A stretch of DNA of 64,000 bases from Congeria kusceri (GCA_027627225.1 CM051027.1:42841618-42905617); one strand, 5' to 3'. Shown: positions 1-12,116, counted from the stretch's first letter. Numbers and translations are program-made. Notes: a model not told the origin generated them from the sequence alone.

Positions 1-110
1 TCTGTTATTACAGCCGAATCGATGGAATAACAACTCATCGTATAAACTTAAGCTTTTTATTTTATGCTTTTTAGTGAAATATTGAATTTTATTGGTGAAA
101 TAAAAAAATT

Positions 111-136
111 TATATTTTCACTGCAGTGAAAATATA
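111..136. repeat. Perfect 26-bp palindrome
   Basis: The sequence reads identically on both strands around a central CTGCAG; each arm is TATATTTTCACTG. No coding capacity surrounds it. It may be a chance palindrome or the end of an old hairpin-forming element; no flanking duplication is visible. Confidence 0.7.
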
Positions 137-899
137 ACATAGAACGGACTATTTTTCGATAAATAGCATCGATCTACAAGTAGTGGTTTACAACCCTTGG
201 CAAATTTATATACATTTACAGTATCTACATGCATGAGTTCACATAAAACACATCATAAAATGCAACACAATTATAATTCAGCGACAACGACTCACAAAAT
301 ATGGCACTTTTTTCCCACCATACTAACGAGTGACAGTTTTGGAATCATTTATGACGTCATTTTATGACATCAGACTGCACGAGCTTGTGACGTTTAAGCT
401 TATCTTGCGCAATTTTATTTATTTATGTCCAAAAGCATAAAATAAAAAGAAAATTTGTTGATTTCGGTGTAAGATCGTATTTTATTTTACTCGTGATCAT
501 AGAAAATATTTTCTATGAACACCCGTGAAATAAATAGAGAATACTAGGTTACAATAGTGTTGAATACAGATAAGTATATTTAGCGAGGCTAAACCACGAG
601 CCTTGGCTTTAGGTTTTCGTGCCGAGCAAATAATTATATTTATCCCATCATTTTCTGTCTTTATTTTGAAAATAAACAATAGAAAATCGCTAAATTACAC
701 GAAAAACATCTAATGACGTCACGAAAATAAACAACATGGCGTCATTATAATGCGCTTGATTGCTGTATTCAACAAGGTGGAATACAGCTTAGTTTATCTC
801 ACGGGGTGTTATTTCGTCAATGCTGTTCTAAAAATAGCGATAGGATATAGTGGATATTTGTTGATTTCGGTGTTAGATCGTTTTTTATCCAGTGTTAAA
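137..899. other. Non-coding stretch with short palindromes and a direct repeat
   Basis: No credible gene is visible. There is a 20-bp palindrome centred near 508 (CATAGAAAATATTTTCTATG), a short hairpin near 763-789 with arms GCTGTATTC / GAATACAGC-like, and a 22-bp near-exact direct repeat at about 457 and 857 (TTGATTTCGGTGT(A/T)AGATCG). These suggest decayed repeat DNA. The short open frames here have no recognisable protein features. Confidence 0.5.
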
Positions 900-917
900 G
901 ACATTCGCAACAAATAT

Positions 918-1196
918 AGCTCCCCAACAAGCAAGCCCAATTGGGTCCCGGCAAGAAAGCCCATATGGGTCCCAAACAAGCAAGTCCATATGGGCCTCCG
1001 ATACCAAGCCCACATGGGTCCCAGAAAGACAGCCCATAAGGGTTCTCAACAAGTAAGCCCATATGGGTCCCAGCGAGAAGGCCTCTATGGGACCCAAATA
1101 AACAGAACCATATTGGTCACAAAGGGCAGGCCCATATGGGTCCCCATCGAGAAAGCCCACGTGTGTTTTCAACTAGCAGCCCCATATGGGTCCCTC
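918..1196. repeat. CCCATATGGG-core minisatellite array
   Basis: About ten imperfect units, spaced roughly 25-30 bp, each built on a palindromic core close to CCCATATGGGTCCC with AGCAAGC-like linkers. The same core recurs at 21.7-22.9 and 27.3-27.9 kb. The array keeps frames open on both strands (Gly/Pro/Tyr/Trp-rich conceptual peptides), which is a by-product of the repeat and not evidence of a gene. Confidence 0.8.
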
Positions 1197-1353
1197 CTGA
1201 TTTTTGGAAAAAGTGCCTGTGAAACAAGTCATTAATTTCTTTTAGCCTTAATTAGAAAACATGCAATTGTAATTGCTGATTGAAATGATTGCAATCATAG
1301 TCTAAAATGTTGTATTACATCGACTTAAATTTTAAATAATTATATGTGTTTTA

Positions 1354-2108
1354 GCTTGACTATTCACCGAATAGTTTCAGCTATACTACTCACCCGTTCG
1401 TCGGCGTCGGCGTAATGCTCTGGTTAAGGTTCGTGGGCAACAAGTCCATATCTCTGTAACTACTACAGATATTCAATTGAAACTTAACACATGTCTTCAG
1501 GGTCATTATATAAGGTCACTGGCCAAGACACATAACTATGACCTGCAATTTAACAGAATTATGCCCCTTTTTGTACTTAGAAAATTCAGGTTAAAGTTTG
1601 CATGCAACATGTACATAAGTAACATATATCAATAACTACAGTACTACTACATATATTCTATTGAAACTTCACACATGCCTTCTTGGTCATTATGTAAGGT
1701 CACTGGCCAAGACACATAACTATGACCTGCAATTTAACAGAATTAGGCCCCTTTTTGTACTTAGAAAATTCAGGTTAAGGTTTGCGCGCAACAAGTATAT
1801 ATATTTGTAACTACTACACATATTTAATTGAAACTTCACACATGTCTTCGGGGTCATTATGTGAGGTCACTGACCAATGCCCATTACTGTGACCAGCATT
1901 TTAGCAGAATTATGACCCGTTTTGTACTTAGAAATATTCAGGTTAAAGTTTGTGTGCAAGTACATATCTCTCTAACTACTACATATGCAATTGAAATTTC
2001 ACATACGTTTTCATGGTCATTATGTAAAGTCACTGACAGAATATATTATACTATCTGTCAGTGTAAGTGTAGTGAAACGTCGAGCGCACTGTCCTGAGAC
2101 AGCTCTTG
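1354..2108 (+). repeat. Dispersed hairpin-ended repeat with internal tandem units (copy 1)
   Basis: The left end holds a small hairpin (CTATTC ... GAATAG) followed by GTCGGCGTCGGCGT. Four imperfect internal units of about 160-180 bp follow, each with ACTACTACA-, GGTCATTAT- and AGAATTATGCCCC-like blocks. The right end is GTCGAGCGCACTGTCCTGAG followed by a hairpin (CTGTCCTGAGACAG) and CTCTTGTT. The same ends and internal style recur at 24.8-25.4 kb. No transposase is present, so it is probably a non-autonomous element; its class is not clear. Confidence 0.7.
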
Positions 2109-3569
2109 TTAATTCACATATTCCCTATAATATTTTCAGGCTTGTAATTTAACATGTTTAAAAAAAGATTATATGCTAATATTCTTTAGAAACGGTTTAG
2201 TTAAACAAACAGAACTTTTTAAATATTGAAAGATTTTTTACAAATACTTTTTAACCGTTTTTACATATTGAATATTAATGCATGATCAAGTTAGTATCAT
2301 TGAGATGTGGCTCTTACAAATTAACATATCACTAACTATTTTCATATTTGAATTAGTTTGTGGGCCTTAGTCTTGTGACCATTCTTAAATGTTTTATAAC
2401 AATAGTGTATGCAATGACATGTATCAAAATAGCAGGCTTACCTACTGAAAATAATAATGTGTTTAGTGTTTAATCTAGAAGGGCAGAGGGGCATGGCGTT
2501 TGATTTGGAAAAGGGGCATTTTGTGCGCGGTGACACGGTTAAAAAGGGAACATTAGATTTCAATAGCTTTTTTCTTGAAGTATCACTGACTGATTCCTTT
2601 TATATATTTGATGATTATTAAGTCAATTTATTAACACATTTTAATTTCCAATTTTATAAGTTCTTCTTATTATTATTGCGAATTTAGTTCTATAATTATG
2701 CGGTACTCTAATTCAGAACGATAGATTTTTATATTGTGCTTTTGAAAACACAACTATCTGAATTGTTTGAAACTGTTTATGTTGTATTGTGGGTTAGATA
2801 TTTAAATTATATTGCCAATATGAAAACACAATGGTATGTCTGAACTGATTTGAAACCATAATATACATGTATGTTTTATTCTGGGCCAGACAAATACATT
2901 GTAGTGATTCTATGATAACACAGTTGTCTATTGGAATTGACAAGGATTGAAACTGTTATATATGCTGTATTCTGTGCCTGATACATAAACTATTATCAAT
3001 ATTATGAACGCAAGGTGGTATATTTCAGAATGTAATATAACTGTTATATATGTTGTATTCTGGGCCGGAGGCTATATTTACATGTTTACAATAATTTTTG
3101 TAAATTCTGATAATATAGTCATACTAAAACATCTTTGTGAGGTTAATTGGTCCATACTATGCAATACTGTAAGATTGGTATATCTACTGGTGGAGTTGTC
3201 TCGCATTTGATTCCATTATCATACCTTACTACCATTAAAGGCTGTGTGCTATAGAGTCACATCAAGTGTTAGGTTTGTCCACACTGTGTTTGGCTTTTAA
3301 ATGTGTGTGAATTTGCTCATAATGTGTTATTCTTTGATTGCTGTTTTATTGTGCCACATGTGTGCAGTTCACAATCATGCTTTATTTACAGAATTGTATA
3401 TTTCTAGACTAGTTTATATGATCTAAATGGTATGGTCCATTTTTGTAACACAGGCCAAAATGTCATCATGAATAGTGTGTGATTGTTTATTTTTCCTGAT
3501 TTGGCCCCATATGGTTAGCCCATACAGGCCCCATATGGTCCGATATATTCATGCTGGCTGGGAAGTGTG
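2109..3569. other. AT-rich stretch with no recognised gene
   Basis: Nothing convincing is coding here. Around 2700-3070 a loose motif (GAACTGTT..TATGTTGTATTCTGGGCC) recurs several times, suggesting a decayed tandem repeat. At 3505-3540 two CCCCATATGG cores appear, related to the CCCATATGGG arrays elsewhere. Confidence 0.4.
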
Positions 3570-3960
3570 TCAAATGGGAACTAATAATGCTTTCTGAAAC
3601 TTCATTCTTATCAAATGCATATTTTGTTCCAAACGACAGATTTTCTTAAAATTTCGCACACACATGCATCAATGTGCACTTACACCAAAACATTAATAAA
3701 AAGAATGGCTCACCGAACTTGTTTGGGAAATATTAGTTTTCATATAGGGTACCTGTGTATGCTTTTTCCTGTTCCGTTTTAACATACATAAACAACGTAT
3801 CAATAGATTGGAGATATTTAATGGATCAGTTCTGAACTAAATTTGTTTGGAAATGCATTGCATAAGTGTGTTTTTGATTATTATATATGCTTTATGAACT
3901 TTTACTATTAAAATATTTATTTTGAATGGACATTAGAGATGAAATTAGTATATTGTAACC
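3570..3960. repeat. Dispersed repeat copy related to the 28.9-30.2 kb array
   Basis: This stretch aligns by eye to 29597-29990: shared blocks include ATCAAATGCAT, TTTTCTTAAAATTTCGCACA, ACACCAAAACATTAATAAAAA and TTTTGGAAATACATTG-like segments in the same order. It is a single copy of the unit that is tandemly arrayed further right. No protein is encoded. Confidence 0.7.
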
Positions 3961-4148
3961 TACATTCAATAAAGAAAAAATGAAGCAAAAGGAAAAATTA
4001 ACCCAATTATTTTCTTTTTGTTGCGAACGTCTTTAAAACTTGAAAACCAACGTTATTTTTTTAATTCTGACATATTTTAACGCCGTTTCCATGATTTATG
4101 AACATAGCATAATAGGATAAATAGAATATCACCAAATATTCTCTATAT

Positions 4149-4275
4149 ATGGCATGTAACAATTATTATTGTCTCTTGCACTTATAAAGGTCGCCGGTAT
4201 GTTTTCTAATACGGTAAACCAAACATTTATTATATGTGGTCTGAGTCGGATAGACCCTCTTGTAGCAGCTGTATA
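4149..4275. repeat. Left direct repeat flanking the trinucleotide block
   Basis: About 125 bp that recurs at 5280-5407 with few differences (shared blocks ATGGCATGTAACAATTATTA, AAAGGTCGCCGGTAT, GGATAGACCC). The pair brackets the microsatellite, so the microsatellite grew inside, or between, duplicated segments. Confidence 0.75.
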
Positions 4276-4459
4276 TAAAATTGTATGACCACAGCTTTCG
4301 CCAGCCGAGCAATTAGAAGCAAGAAAAAGTGATCACGTATAAATCCCACACACTAACAGTAAGTGTTGGTACATATAACTCCCGATTTCCTAGTGCGCGA
4401 GTAGCTGTGTAAAGGCCAAATAAACTAAGTTTTGAGTTCATTGTATACCGTTTTCAACA

Positions 4460-5080
4460 AAGTCAATGTCGTAGTCGTCGTCCTCTTCGTCGTCGTCGTC
4501 GTAGTAGTAGTAGTTGTTGTTGTTGTAGTAGTAGTAGTAATCGTAGTAGTAGTAGTAGTAGTAGTAGTTATAGTAGTAGTAGTAGTAGTAGTCCTCTTCG
4601 TCGTAATCGTCATCGTCGTCGTCGTCGTTGTAGTAGTAGTAGTAGTAGTAGTAGTAATAGTAGTAGTAATAGTAGTACAAGAAGAAGTAGTAGTAGTAGC
4701 AGTAGTAGTAGTAGTAGTAATAGTAGTAGTAGTAGTAGTAGTAGTAATAGTAGTAGTAATAGAAGTAGTTGTCGTTGTTGTTCATGTTGTTCACGCTGTT
4801 GCTCATGTGGTTGTTCATGTTACGGTTCATGTTGTTGTTGTTCTTCTTTTTCTTCGTGTTGTTATTCGTGTTGTTGTTTGTGTTGTTATCCGTGTTGTTA
4901 TTCGTGTTGTTGTTCTCTAAGTTGTTATTTGTGTTGTTGTTCGTGTTGTTGTGGTTCATTTTGTTGTTCGTGTTGTTGTTGCTGTAGTTCTTGTTGTTGA
5001 TGGCGTTGATGTTGTTCGTGCTGTTGTTGTTCGCGTTGTTTTTTCGGGTTGTTGTAGTAGTGGAGTAGTAATTGTTGAGG
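4460..5080. repeat. Large compound trinucleotide microsatellite (GTC/GTA/GTT)
   Basis: About 600 bp of almost uninterrupted GTN trinucleotides: first GTC-rich, then a long GTA run, then a GTT-rich half with TTCGTG and TTCATG interruptions. Because the period is three and few units are stops in some frames, all strands show long poly-Val, poly-Tyr/Asn or poly-Thr open frames, which are artefacts. Confidence 0.95.
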
Positions 5081-5279
5081 ATGTGGTGGTATTTTAAGTG
5101 TTATAAGTGGTTGATGAGTCGCTGTTGTTCTAATAACTACGATAAATTTTAATTATTTAGCGTCAAATAGCATGTTGGTTTCTCAAATATGAATTTTGTC
5201 TAAATTGCTAGAACATTGCTAGTCAAAATGGCTATGAATTAAGCTGTTTGCTCGTTGACTGCGACCTATTTTATTGATA

Positions 5280-5407
5280 TGGCATGTAACAATTATTACT
5301 GTCTCTTGCATTTATAAAGGTCGCCGGTATATGTTTTCTAATACAGTAAACCAAACATTATTATATGTGGTCTAAGTTGGATAGACCCTTTCGTAACAGC
5401 TGTATAT
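5280..5407. repeat. Right direct repeat flanking the trinucleotide block
   Basis: Partner of 4149-4275, same orientation, starting with the same ATGGCATGTAACAATTATTA block and ending at an AGCTGTATAT motif. Divergence of a few percent by eye indicates a duplication that is not recent. Confidence 0.75.
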
Positions 5408-5745
5408 GGAATTTATAAAAATAGGCGCCAGAACCAACATCTTCTGCTTGCGACACTGTGTTTTCAGATTACCTAAGCTAGCACGTGCTGTCCATTATTA
5501 ACCGACTACACTCCCATATCTTACCAAAACACGCCAGATATTTGACGGCTACAAGTCTGATATTAAATTATGGTACACCGAGAACAATGGGACGACGTTA
5601 TGGCAATGTTTTAATGTTTATATCCGAAATGAACTTGTTAATAAAGACACATTAGTTTTTAAATTGTTAACCATATTGATTTTTTACCTGATGGTACATG
5701 ATAATGGTCCTATTAACAATAACGGTTTAATTTTACTAGATTTAT

Positions 5746-6607
5746 GTGAAACAAACTGGTATGCGTATTTTAAATGGGAGGTGTGATTGTGATCAGAAAA
5801 GAAAGTACACTTTTGTTGGCATAACAGGTTCTAGTGTAGTCGATTATGTTATTGTTACACCAAATATTTTTAATTGTGTCAACACTTTTCGAGTCGAGGA
5901 CATTTTGTCCGACCATTGTTTAATTGATTTCCCCTTTGCGTTCAGTTATAGTAAACCTTCTTTTAATAATTGCAGTGTTTTGGAAGGTGCAATAGGAAGT
6001 TTATCTTATAAATATGTATGGGACACTGACCTAAGGCAATCATTTCAGGAAGCGTTAAACTCTAGCGATGTGGTTGATAGTTTAAATATATGGACTAATG
6101 TTGTTGGCAATAGCGCTTCATCAAATGCCATGGATGCTTGTTTTAGAAAACTAAACGAAATTTTAGATGGAGTTGCCTCCCCCTTTTTCAAACGTAAAAT
6201 TAGAAATAGTAATTCTAGGTCCCAACATAATACTTTTGAAAAACCTTTGTTTACGCCCGAATGTGTTGAGAAAAGGGATATATTTGAAAGACCAATACAT
6301 TTAAAAATCATAAATCGGATGAAAACAGGAGGCTGCTTAGTATAAATAGGTCACAATATAAGGGCTGTATACGAAAACATAGACTAGATTACGATAAGGG
6401 ACGAACAAGAAAACTTGAACCGGCAAGATTCAAAAATGCTAAAATATATTGGAATTTGCTTAAACAATCTGCAAGAATTCAGAATACCAGTATATCTCTG
6501 AGTACTTTCGAACATTACTTCAAAAGTGTTAATAATCCTAGTAGCTTGTTTTTGTACCTGACGAGGATGTTATTTAATTCTTGGAACGGTATGAGAAAAA
6601 CAAATTA
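5746..6607 (+). pseudogene. Broken LINE ORF2 fragment (endonuclease C-terminal half plus linker)
   Basis: The conceptual protein resembles the C-terminal half of an APE-type LINE endonuclease. An NGR-D start to the last strand is followed by a TFVGITGSSVVDYVIVTP block and the diagnostic SDHCLIDF (catalytic Asp-His pair). A stop at 6343-6345 ends the main frame, and a second frame continues with linker-like sequence (KNAKIYWNLLKQ, FEHYFKSV) to about 6607. Reverse transcriptase is missing. Order and motifs match the 35 kb LINE, so the two are probably related clades. 5' and 3' ends are both lost, so this is a dead copy. Confidence 0.75.
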
Positions 6608-7061
6608 GGTGTAATGTTCAATTAAACCAGCCTTTTACCAAAGAATAAATTAATAAAGCTATAAATGAATTAAAAACTAACAAACGTGGAGCATAAAAAT
6701 GGTATTTGATTTTGCTCCATTTTCTTCAAGATTGTATTTTTGTCTTCTTTTTTTCAGGTTTCTCATAAATATTTTATTTAACAAAGCAATATACATATGA
6801 AAATAGCAAACATAATATCGCAGATAATAAGGTCAATGTTACTCCTGTTAATGCAAATGCATTTTCATGGAAAGAAGAACTATTCTAGTTTCAAAACCAT
6901 TCGGATATGATTTACATTTTTGGGGGGAATTCGTGTGTCTTTCTCGTGTATGTCATTATTGCTTTGAAAACCAAAACTAAAATAAGATATGTATATCTAA
7001 TGTATTATTAAAAAAATAAAAAATAACTTCCATGATATTCTCGTGCACCGTATTGTTAATT

Positions 7062-7062
7062 T

Positions 7063-7102
<40 letters not shown>

Positions 7103-7215
7103 TACTACTACTAATACTACTACTATTACTAGTTCTGCCACTTCCGCTGCTGCTGATGCTTCTGCAACTGCTATTACTACTACTGCTGCTGCTACGGCTA
7201 CTGCTACTAGATATA
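7062..7215. repeat. Trinucleotide microsatellite (CTA)n, compound
   Basis: A run of CTA/CTT triplets degrading into GCTGCT and ACTGCT units toward the right. Conceptual poly-Thr (plus) and poly-Val/Ser (minus) frames across it are spurious. Confidence 0.9.
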
Positions 7216-8176
7216 CTTCTTCTACTGCTACGACGAACATTATGAACACTAGTATTCACACTTATGTTTTATACTTGTCAACTCCATGTGAGCTATATAC
7301 GTGAAGACGAAAGACCTATTTCCAAATTATGCACATTATATACTAGTAAATATCATGGGCAGGACGGGTATATGGGATTTTACAATGGAAAAACTAAGTG
7401 AGGTATTATAATAGTGGATATATGCATTCTTACGTTTTGCATATCTTGAAACAATATAATATGTCAAACAGATCTATTTTCCCCTTCTTGAAAGCAAAGT
7501 ATACAGTTGTAATGAGTCAAATATTCATTTTCCCATTCACAGGAACAGGGACAGGAAATGTTCACAGGGAACAGTTAAGAACAGTCACACATAATTGAAT
7601 AGGCGTCATTTGATTTTTTTCGGCGTAGCTGTCTAACCTAACTTTTGACATTCCTAAACTCTCATTCTAGAGACAAGGAAAAAAATTATCGTTGTTAAAC
7701 TACCCAAAAAACAAACGCAAAAAGAAGTCCCGATTCTGAGCTGATCATAGTATAATATAGTTCTCATTACAATTGCAAAAATATTTGTCCGATCATGTTA
7801 GAATCGAAATAATTTTCCCATCACCGTTCTTTATCGGCCAATAAACAACTCTTTGTCGATATGATGCGTGGCTATTATGCGTGCAACGCCGTTCAAGAGG
7901 TGGGAGCAGTGCCATAGACACAATTGCTATTTAGAGAGTGTACGAAGAAAAAGGGGCACTTGTATTAAAAACCGTAGCAAAACGCTTTATATTGTTCCAT
8001 AATATGTAAATTACATGTCAAATAGTTAATAGCATTTATTGATTGTATATCAAACCTTATATTTTATGCGTACCGTTTAATACCATTATTAAATTTGCCA
8101 GCAGTATTCCAAACCAATCAATCCTCCATATGTTTGGGTGGTGCACTCCTTCTTTTATGACGATTGTAGTGCGATT
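7216..8176. other. Non-coding stretch, nothing recognised
   Basis: No gene, RNA or mobile-element signature could be supported. Short open frames here lack family features. Confidence 0.4.
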
Positions 8177-8191
8177 TATTTTTGCCATTAG

Positions 8192-8900
8192 CTACGGTGT
8201 TCCGTTTGGCCATCGAACCACGATGGCACGATCATTGCGGTGGCGTCATGTTATATATTAAAGATTATTTGCACCATAAACGAAGAAATGACCTCGAAAT
8301 AGCCGGTGTAGAGGCATTTGGATTGAAATAGTATCCTCGCGTATGCATCTTCTTTTTTGGAGTGTTTTACAGACCTCAGAACTCATCTGCATTGCAACAC
8401 TCTATTTTAGTCGATTCGATACACCTGGCATTTGACACAGGCATTCAGGACATACTTATCACTGGAGATTTCAACATCAACTTGTTAAACCCTCTTGCGG
8501 AATCAAAAATGTCATCAATGTGCCAAGAACTTCCCTTAACACAACTGATAACTTTTCCAACTCATTTCACCGTATCTTCGGAATCCATTATTGATTTAAT
8601 CTTTACGTCTAGGGAAAATCTTATTTCCTCAAGCGGGGTAGCGGAACCAATGTTGTCAGAAAATATCCGATTCCACTGTCCTGGTTTTTGTATTTTGAAC
8701 ATCCAAAAACGTATTCACTCGTCATTTTTTTCAGAACGTCAGGATTTTTAACAAAGGAGATTATGATAAACTAAGACGGTTGGTCTCGCAGACAGACTGG
8801 TAATCCATTTACAACGAAGACGTGGACACATTTACTGATAATATAACGTCCCATCTTATTGCACTATCAAAAAGTTGTATACTTATTAGACAAGTATTAA
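8192..8900 (+). pseudogene. Broken LINE endonuclease fragment, interrupted by a short fold-back remnant
   Basis: From about 8236 the plus strand encodes GGVMLYIKDYL, then (after a stop and frame change) FYRPQNSSALQ, LITGDFNINLL, a TFPTHFT block and SIIDLIFTS, all typical of the APE endonuclease of CR1/Jockey-like LINEs. The expected SDHCPV motif is corrupted to a sequence near ENIRFHCPGF, so the copy would be inactive. After the stop near 8750 another frame reads linker sequence (YDKLRRLVSQTDW, DNITSHLIALSKS). At 8192-8206 the motif CTACGGTGTTCCGTT and an ACCACGATGGCACGAT segment match the end of the fold-back elements at 12.7 and 43.4 kb. Confidence 0.75.
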
Positions 8901-9489
8901 TTCGGGAACACGAAGGATAGCTATAATAATTACACACAAAAACGCTTGAGACGTATTTCCCAAATGAATATAAATCTAATTCGCCACTATTTAATGTAAC
9001 TTTACGTTTTTGTTATCACAAAATTAAGTCAAATCATTATTTTTAATTGCGATGAATGTTCCCTGACGTGTGTTTTCATTTGGCACACATGATATAAATG
9101 CTTATTCCATTACACACATGATAAACGCTGATATTCATTCACGTCATTATTTTCTTGGAAACAATGTAACTTCTACTAAATTTTGATTTGCCTGACAAAT
9201 ACTAGACTATATAAAGTTTTAGATAAAAAAGAAACACTTATGAAAAATATGAGGCGGTAAGATCGGTTAATTTTACGGATATTACATAATGAAGATATCT
9301 TGGACTTTCCATAGTTTCACGGCGCCTTATGATGCTCTGCATCATTGTTTTTAGTCGTATTTTTCAACGAAAAATCTCGGCTTATAAGATTAGCGAAAAC
9401 CGGTCGATTGGGCGGGCGGTTGGGCGGGCGGTCGTTGCGATGTCGTTAACAATTTGCGTTTCGTATTCCTGTCATATTTTCTAAAGTTC
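8901..9489. other. Non-coding stretch, no gene recognised
   Basis: AT-rich sequence without recognised coding motifs. Near 9405-9435 there is a duplicated GGGCGGGCGGT(T) motif that leads into the tandem repeat to its right. Confidence 0.4.
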
Positions 9490-10250
9490 TCGGTCAATCT
9501 TCATGAAACTTTACAGAAATGTTCCTTGGATGGTTTTCTACCAAACCTGTGAAAATGGTTCCGCTTCACTGCACAAGATGGCCTCCAGAGCTAAAAAAAA
9601 TAATTATGTCTGAACGCCATTTTCTTCTAAACCTATGGCTAGACTTTCAAATCATTTTAAACAAATGTTCGTTTAGTTTTCCTCTACCAAACTTATTCAA
9701 ATGGTTCCGCCTCACTGCACAAAATGGCCACTAGAGCTAAAAATAGAATTTGCGTAAAAGTTTCGTATTTGTCATATTTTCAAAAGTTCTTGGTCAATCA
9801 GCATGAAACTTTACAGACATTTTCCTTGGATGGTCCTCTACCAAACTTGTGAAAATGGTTTCGCTTCACTACACAAGATGGCCCCAGAGCTAAAAATAGA
9901 AATATGTCTAAACGCCAATTTCTTCTAAACCTATGGCTAGATTTTCTAATAATTTCACACCAACGTTTGTTTAGTGGTCCTCTACCAAACTATTCAAATG
10001 GTTCCGCCTCGCTGCACAAGATGGCCACCACAGCTAAAAACGGAAATATATCTAAACGCCATTTTCTTCTAAACCTATGGCTAGTTTTTCAAATAAGTTC
10101 ACACAAATGTTTGTTTGGTGGTCCTCTACCAAAATTATTCAAATGGTTCCACTCCACTGCACAAATGGTCGCTAGAGCTATAAATATAATTTGTGTTAAA
10201 GTTTTGTATTCCCGCTATGTTTCAAAAGTTCTTGGTCTAGAAAAAAGCTG
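9490..10250 (+). repeat. Tandem repeat, about five units of 140-160 bp
   Basis: Units share TGGTCCTCTACCAAACT, AAATGGTTCCGCTTCACTGC, ACAAGATGGCC and CGCCATTTTCTTCTAAACC in order, at roughly 9535, 9680, 9840, 9983 and 10127. The style (host-read phrases such as caaacttgt-gaaaatggtt) is that of the dispersed tandem-unit elements at 20.4, 27.9, 53.9 and 62.4 kb. Open frames through it reflect lack of stops in the unit. Confidence 0.8.
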
Positions 10251-10956
10251 TTTAGCATAATGCATGCAAGATATTTCAGACCAAAATTGACTTGTACATG
10301 TACCCCCATCGGCAAAATAAAAAATCCGGCTTTAATGCGGTTTCCGCATTTTTCTCATGTTCTTGTGAAATACAGTTGTTTCTATCAAATTCTCGTGTAG
10401 AAGCTATTCAATATACGAATATACATTGTTTTTATATAGTCTATGAAGAAATACATTGTATACTCAAATAATTTAATAAAAAAGCTTCAAATATATATAT
10501 TTGTTTGTACTTTTAAAATGCTTTTTTATTTTTACTTTGTATAGATAAACATACTGACCTGATGAGCATATGAGTCCGACTTATTTGGGTTTTTCAAATA
10601 GCACTAATCTAAAACATAGGACAATTCATCAGTTCATTGCTTTGACATGAAATGAATATACTATTTTTATTTAATTCAGATATATAAACATTCCAATCTA
10701 CTGTTTTAGGAGCTAGCCGCATGAAAATATGAGTTTGATATTTGATAATGAAAATTTACTTATTTATTTTATTTTAAATAATATCGAAAAATAATATTAA
10801 ATGCGTGTAGAATAACGATCTATAAAGAATTAGACTGTTCGGTTATAAACCAAATCAACATATGCATCAGTTTTAAATATTCATGTAGGATATTGAATTT
10901 ACATTCTTTACAAACATTTACAACATACGCCGAATATAAGATATTTCTTGTTAATA
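10251..10956. other. AT-rich non-coding stretch
   Basis: No gene or repeat family recognised. Composition is A+T-rich with short homopolymers only. Confidence 0.4.
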
Positions 10957-11066
10957 ATTGCCTACTTCAAGGTACATTTCCAAAGTCATGGAAAGAAGCA
11001 AACGTATCAGCTATCTTTAAATAAGGTGATCCTTCTCTAGTAAACAGTTATCGGCCTTTATTATAT
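10957..11066 (+). pseudogene. LINE reverse transcriptase fragment, part 1
   Basis: The plus strand encodes GTFPKSWKEANVSAIFK, an in-frame stop, then GDPSLVNSYRPL, which is the fingers region of LINE reverse transcriptases (the W-K-x-A...IFKKGD...NYRP signature). It is cut off near 11066. The palm of an RT of the same type resumes at 11885, so the two pieces are probably one element split by later insertions. Confidence 0.75.
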
Positions 11067-11732
11067 ACCTATCGTTTTTTTGTCATTAATATATACTGTA
11101 TTCAACAATCAAATACAGGAAACCGTATTCGCTACTAGCGTTTTCTTTTTCCGTATCATTCTAGTAGCCCGTGTTAACACAAACACTCGGCCGAATTCGG
11201 CAATTATCAGAATGCATATATACAACGTCATTTTTGTTAGATATAGATTTCTAGTTTGGCACATACATTTATCAAATAAGTAGAACATAAATAAAATCAA
11301 TTGCTATACTCACCTCCGGTTAACGTTTCTTCCTACAGGCATCCAATACAGCATTTCTTCAGCAAATTTCAAAATATCCAGAAATAAACAAACCACATAA
11401 GTTTACTGCTGTTTTATCACGATCAACCATTATTATTCAAATTCACCCTCGTTAAACAAAAGGCAAACTAGAATAACAAACAGTGATCGCGATTTATTGT
11501 GTATTTAATCCAACGCAATTACAAATGTCTCAATAATATCCTCATCATAACATTTATGTTCAATAGCAGATAATGTTTTGACATAGTCGTTAAGCGGCAT
11601 ATACTAACGTCACCATTACACAACTCATTTCCGAGATGAACATAGTCTATGTGAATAAAATAGTTCGTCATTTGTTTTTGGTATTTAAAAAAAAACATTA
11701 TGCTAAAAAGGTATATAATAAATGGAATATAA
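11067..11732. other. Intervening DNA between two RT pieces
   Basis: Separates the two RT fragments. It contains a short hairpin at about 11098-11120 (CTGTATTC ... AAATACAG) similar to the one at 763-789, so some of it may be an inserted repeat. No gene is supported. Confidence 0.4.
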
Positions 11733-11859
11733 CACTAGTATGGTGTTCTGAGAACCTGTATCAGTCTCGTTGGTCATGTCAAGTAGCATCGTACTCGAGG
11801 ATGCGCCTCTCGTGCGACTTCGCACAACCAACTCAAATTCTCAGAACACCATACTAGTG
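11733..11859. mobile_element. 127-bp MITE with perfect 22-bp terminal inverted repeats
   Basis: The ends are exact inverted copies starting CACTAGTATGGTGTTCTGAG and finishing with its complement ACTAGTG. The interior is unrelated (GTCATGTCAAGTAGCATCGT). It sits just left of the LINE RT palm fragment, consistent with insertion into that element. No clear target duplication could be read, and no transposase is encoded. Confidence 0.8.
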
Positions 11860-11884
11860 CAGTTTTCTGGTAAAGAGGTACGGG

Positions 11885-12116
11885 TTGTTTTTTTGTGATA
11901 TAAGCAAAGCATTTGATATGGTCTGGCATAATGGTTTACTCCAAAAACTAAGCAAAATTGGAATTAATGGAAAATTACTCGAATGGTATACTTCATATTT
12001 AACAAATCCAAAACAAAGAGTTGTATTATCAGGTGCTTACTCCAACTCGAATTATATTATTGCAGGTGTTCCTCTGGGATCTATACTTGGTTCACTGCTA
12101 TTTTTAATTTATATTA
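11885..12116 (+). pseudogene. LINE reverse transcriptase fragment, part 2 (palm)
   Basis: Reads FFCDISKAFDMVWHNGLLQ (motif A with catalytic Asp), LEWYTSYLTNPKQRVVL and IIAGVPLGSILGSLLFLIYI (motif B; the usual AGVPQGSILGP with Q to L and P to S changes). The frame then loses similarity before the expected YADD, so the element is broken at about 12116. Belongs with 10957-11066. Confidence 0.85.

Noticed and set aside
4425..4987. Long poly-Val, poly-Thr and Asn/Tyr-rich open frames on both strands
   Set aside because: They are direct translations of a trinucleotide microsatellite; every frame is open because the repeat has period three.
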